A stretch of DNA of 64,000 nt from Monarcha castaneiventris obscurior (lineage: Eukaryota > Chordata > Aves > Passeriformes > Monarchidae), in NCBI GenBank assembly GCA_026261815.1, contig JAMPIT010000258.1, forward strand, positions 8,299,501-8,363,500. The letters are read 5' to 3'. The notes beneath the pieces were generated by a model. The model was given only the letters and a program-made list of their open reading frames with translations, made no database searches and was not told the DNA's origin. Position numbers and translations under genes: made by a program. Shown piece by piece: positions 59,910 through 64,000 of this stretch (positions are counted from its first letter, which is position 1; every line of letters starts with the position of its first letter).

Positions 59910-62900
59910 CGCTATGGGTTTAGGGTCTGTTTCTCCATCCCGAGGATAGTGTGGTTGGTTAGCCAGTGTGAATTGTGCAGAATAGATACTCCTCCATCTA
60001 TTTCTCCCTTTTTAAAAGAGGGGAAACCCTGTAAAGTAAGCCCTTCTGTTTGGAAAAGGCCTGTTGGAAAGGCTCTCTTAGCCTCAGATGCCCTTGCCTT
60101 CTGCACACATATGAAACCCTTCATACGGTTCTCATTTCCTCTTTACCTTTTTTATATAGCCCATAATAAGATCCCTAATTTTAATAGACTGTATGGATCT
60201 CACTAGCAGGGAATGGCTCTAACAGAGAGGTTTTAACCCTCTGTTTCAACAGGATCAGCAATGGAGCTTTTGGTCTCCTGCTGGACTCCACTGCAGGCGT
60301 TGGTAGGATTTCTGCAGCTGCCTCCACCAAACCCTCCCGCCCTGCTGGGAGATGCTCAGATGGCCACGACCCACAGAGTGTTTTTGGGAACTTGCCCCTC
60401 TCCCTCAAATGCTTATGAAGCTGTACAAGGAAAATTAGCAGTACTTTGCCAAGCTGGAAGATGTGGAGAGAGATGGGTTTGTTCAGTCAGAGAAGAAGGA
60501 GACAATGGAGCCACCACCCTCCTGGAAGCGCATGGGAGGCAATGGACACAAGGCACAGCAAGGGAAATTCTATCTAAATATTCAGAAAATAATTCCTAGT
60601 GAGACGAATGACAAGAGAGTTAGAAAAGCACATGGAAGGGTGACTTCTCTGGGCTGATCCTCTAGAGAAAAAAAAGACCCTAAAGACAGAACCCCAGGGG
60701 AGTGCAAATGATCACAGCACATACCTGGTCTGGGTCTGTGTTAAAACCTTCTTAATGGCTTGAGTGAGATACAGGGCAGAGTATGACCCAGCCCAAAAGA
60801 TATTTTGGTATCCTTTGCTCAGGGCACAGCTCCACTTGGGTGCCAGCAGCCTGGCTGGGATCTGGTCTGGGAAAAGCAGTGCATGGGAGCTGATGGAGCT
60901 GTGGCAGCAGATGGGTGAAGGCAGCACAGGGCAGAAGGAGTCCAGAGCACGTGTCAGCAGATCTGGGCTGCTTCCTGGGTTTCTGACAGCTCCTTTCTCC
61001 CAGAGCTCCTGGACAGGAGACAAAATGTGATTTCTTGCTCCTTCCACTCAAAGATGGCTGTGAAAGTCTGATTTATGCTGAACACTCTGGAAAAGAAGAA
61101 AGCTTGGCTGTGGAACCAAGTCCAGCTCCCAGCCAGGAGAACCTTGTATGGGATCAGCAAGTTTTAACCATGCAAATCGAATTTGAGGCCAAACAGAGCC
61201 CTGTTTCATGACTTCTGCCTCTCCCTTTCTCACTGCACAGGGTCAGGCTACCTTTTCCCTGAACAAGCCCTCACATCTATTCCCAGGATCAGGGAGAGGC
61301 TGGGATGTTGTAGACAGCTTTTTTCCTTTTTTCTCTTTTATTTTCTCTCTTTTTTTTTATTTTTCTAATTTTTTCTTCTCTTCTGCGAGGCACAGCCAAA
61401 CATGTCACAGCTCTGTCTTTCACTGAGATGATTCCCAGCTGCCAAAATGTACTGGAAGAGGTCCACCTGCCTGTGAGCCTGTCACCAAAAGCCGTGTCTG
61501 AGCACAGCCTCATGCTGTGTGACCCCAGGCAGTCTGGAGGAGTGCTCAGGGCACTGGGGAGAAGGAATTTCTTGGCTCAGTTGTCAGCAATGAAGGTGAA
61601 CAGGTGACCTTTATTATCCATGCCTTTGTTTCCCCAGGTGGATGCAGCAGGCCAAAGGCCACCATATGTCCTTTTTCTCCAGACCCACCAGCTCCTGGAT
61701 GATCCTGAATTTGGGTTGTGGCAGTGATGTTTGGATGCTGCTCGGGATATCTCCAGTCACAGTAACAGCAAATCCTCATTCTGTTACACAGGTGAGAGCG
61801 ATTCACAGGCAGCACTGATGCACCATGGAGAGGTGAGACCTCCCATCCAGGCCTGCTCCCACTGGGACAATCCAAGGTGTTCAGGAGAACCCTCTGGGGT
61901 GGGACCATCTCTGAAACTCGTGCCCTGCAATCTGGTTTACAAGGGATGTACAACAGGCCCTGACTGGGTCCTGATGAACCTGGACATCTCCCCAGTGGAC
62001 ACACAGATGTGGAAGGAGAGGCAATGAATGCAAGTAGCAGAGGGGAAAGCTTGGATTAGATATTGGGGAAATATTTACCCTGAAGATGATTAAACACAGA
62101 GGACCAGAGGTGTGGGGTAATCTCCATCCTCCAACTTCACTGGACAAAGCCCTGGGCAATCTGATCTAAGATGACTTTGCTTTGGGGCTGTTGGACCAGA
62201 GATCTTCAGAGGTTCCCAGCAACTTGAATTATCCTGTGACCTACATCCAAAGCACTACCCAAGACTTTCTTGCATCATCTAGAGTTCAATGAGCCCATCT
62301 GCTTTTCTGCTTCTAAATCAGCAGGATCCTAATTCTGCCTTATGGTTTAATCCCTTAATTCATTTGCCGTAATCCTGCAGTATGTGGCTGGAGGAAAAGG
62401 AAACAGCGCAGCAAAGAAAAGAGAGAAACGAAACAAGTGCCCCTGAGATTAGTATATTACTCCTCTTCTTTCCTGTTTGCCTTCCTGCTGTTCTGCTTCC
62501 ATGAAAATTTGTGGGATCTCATCCAAAGCTCCAGAATCTCCTCTCCAGCAGTGTCTGGGGCTGGATGCTTAGAAGGAAAATAAAAGAAACTGTGAGCACA
62601 AAATGATTCTCTCCCTGCTACTCTCTGCCAACCTCTGACAACTGAAGCCTGAAGGACACCTGAAGTTAAAGGCCACATCCAGCCTTGAGCACTTGGTAGT
62701 TACCATCTGAGAACCTGCCAGCAGAATGAGAGCCATGACAGAGTGAGTTTTACAGGACGACCCAGGGAAAAGTATTTCCTCTTCTTCATGTGAAACAGGC
62801 TGTCCAAATCTCTCACTGGACACCTCCCTGTGCCCTCTCACCTCATCAGTGCTGCCTTGGCAGAGTCCATCTGGAACGTGGCTATCTGGGGAGCTGCATG

Positions 62901-64000
62901 GCGTGTCCAATACCCCTTGTTTCTTCAGGGGTGTGAGTGAACTGAAGCACAGCTTTATGGAGGAAAAAATCCACACACGTACTCACCGCTCTTGTCTACT
63001 AACGAAGAACACGGTGCTGGTAGGAATTCCTCCTCCACGGAGTTTTGGGGTACTCAAAGTTCATACAGCTGCAAAAGGAGACAGAGGGGATGCCTTGCCT
63101 TCCCCCATGCTGACAGGCAGGGCTGGCTTCGAAAAGATGTCAGTGGAGTTTGGAAAAGAAGCAGAAATATGTATTTCCCTAATAAGCTGAAAACTTCAAT
63201 AAATGTTTTCCCTCAGTAGGATGTAGCTGAGGAATCTGGGGACCATTGCTGGAGCCAGCCTTTCTGAGAGGAGAAAGTGAAAAGCCAGTCCAAGTGCAAC
63301 AAATGCCTGGACAATAAAGGGATCTGAAGGGGTTCAAGGGTAGGAGGGATTTTTTTGTCTCTTTGTTGTTGTTTCTTGATTAATATTTACATGTCAGAAC
63401 CAGCAAAGCACACCTCCAGATCACACACAGGATCTTTTTCTCCTTACTTGGGCAACAGAACGTATAGGCAGGACAATTGTGCAAACAAAGATGTGTGCCA
63501 AGCCTACCGCACCGAAGGGAAGAAATAAAAATACCAGTTATTTAAAACACGTGTATTAACAGAGGGGTTGACCTCTCCCCTGCCTTCGTGCTCTGCTGAC
63601 ATCGAGGAGGGAGATAAAAAACCTCTCTGGAGCGTCAGACTGGCCCCAGCCCCCGAGGGATGGAGGGGCTTTGCTGCACTGGCCCGTGGGCTCGCTGGGT
63701 CACCCACTGCCACCTGCTCCATCCCTCACCATCACCCGTGATGTCACACCCACCTCTCCACCCCAGCAAGGTCCTGGTGAGCAGAACACAGCTGCAGGAG
63801 TAGCTGGTTGAAATTCCCAGCCCTTCCCTAGCAGGGAGAAGTACAGCTGTGGTTCAAACAGAGGGGCAAGGCAAGCGGCTGCAGGGTTGTGACACCTGCG
63901 GGATGCATCTCACACGCATGAGCCTCATCTGGGGTGGTTTGCAGCAAATCCTGGGTACAGTGACAGAGGACAGCCACAAAGTGACAGGATTCGGACAAAT
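59910..64000. other. Gene-free stretch to the window end
   Basis: Mixed unique DNA without a recognised exon. A T-rich pyrimidine tract occupies 61317-61386. A POU-type octamer ATGCAAAT lies at 61170-61177. Small frames of at most 152 codons (61546-62004, minus) have no known domain. The sequence 63480-63620, with retained CpG (CTACCGCACCGAAGGG, CATCGAGG), might be conserved. Confidence 0.45.
61317..61386 (+). repeat. T-rich polypyrimidine tract
   Basis: About 70 bp almost entirely T and C, made of T runs broken by C. It is simple-sequence DNA and causes the phenylalanine-rich frames crossing it. Confidence 0.8.

Noticed and set aside
1..64000. CRISPR array, prokaryotic operons, tRNA or rRNA genes
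   Set aside because: No regularly spaced repeat-spacer structure, no ribosome-binding-site-led gene series and no recognisable RNA gene. The sequence is vertebrate nuclear DNA.

Overview
This window looks like nuclear DNA of a bird, and I recognise no protein-coding gene, tRNA, rRNA or CRISPR array in it. The bird call rests on three repeats: the 3' part of a CR1 LINE with its run of octamer-like 3' repeats (48931-50090), a second CR1 3' tail (40025-40227), and a solo endogenous-retrovirus LTR of a type common in avian genomes (59335-59904). Interspersed repeats are few, roughly 2 kb of young elements in 64 kb, which fits a repeat-poor bird genome. I lean towards Neoaves but cannot name the species. 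The open reading frames present are short or low-complexity and none resembles a known domain, apart from decayed CR1 reverse-transcriptase pieces. The window is therefore either a gene desert or a very large intron.

Layout. From 1 to about 40 kb the DNA is mostly unique, alternating AT-rich and mixed stretches, with several ancient MIR-like SINE fossils and a palindromic DNA-transposon fossil (23548-23649). Embedded here are short segments that look like conserved non-coding elements: they keep clusters of CpG in AT-rich surroundings and carry homeodomain, POU, SOX, ONECUT or MEIS-like motifs. The strongest candidates are 3790-3985, 17540-17645, 20455-20800, 22970-23480, 27810-27965 and 37495-37870. 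Between 40 and 50 kb lie the two CR1 fragments in opposite orientations; the longer one is bounded by an (AC)n microsatellite on its 5' side and a short 20-bp tandem repeat on its 3' side. From 50 to 64 kb GC is higher, with a 36-base poly-C run inside a long pyrimidine tract (57495-57665), more MIR fossils, two further candidate conserved elements (56140-56520, 58368-58541), and the solo LTR, which has a perfect 5-bp target-site duplication.

How it may work together. No genes are visible, so no pathway can be assembled. My inference is that the window is a regulatory landscape of a developmental gene outside the window, with many scattered candidate enhancers and old exapted repeats. This is not shown by the sequence alone; a bird-reptile-mammal alignment would decide it.
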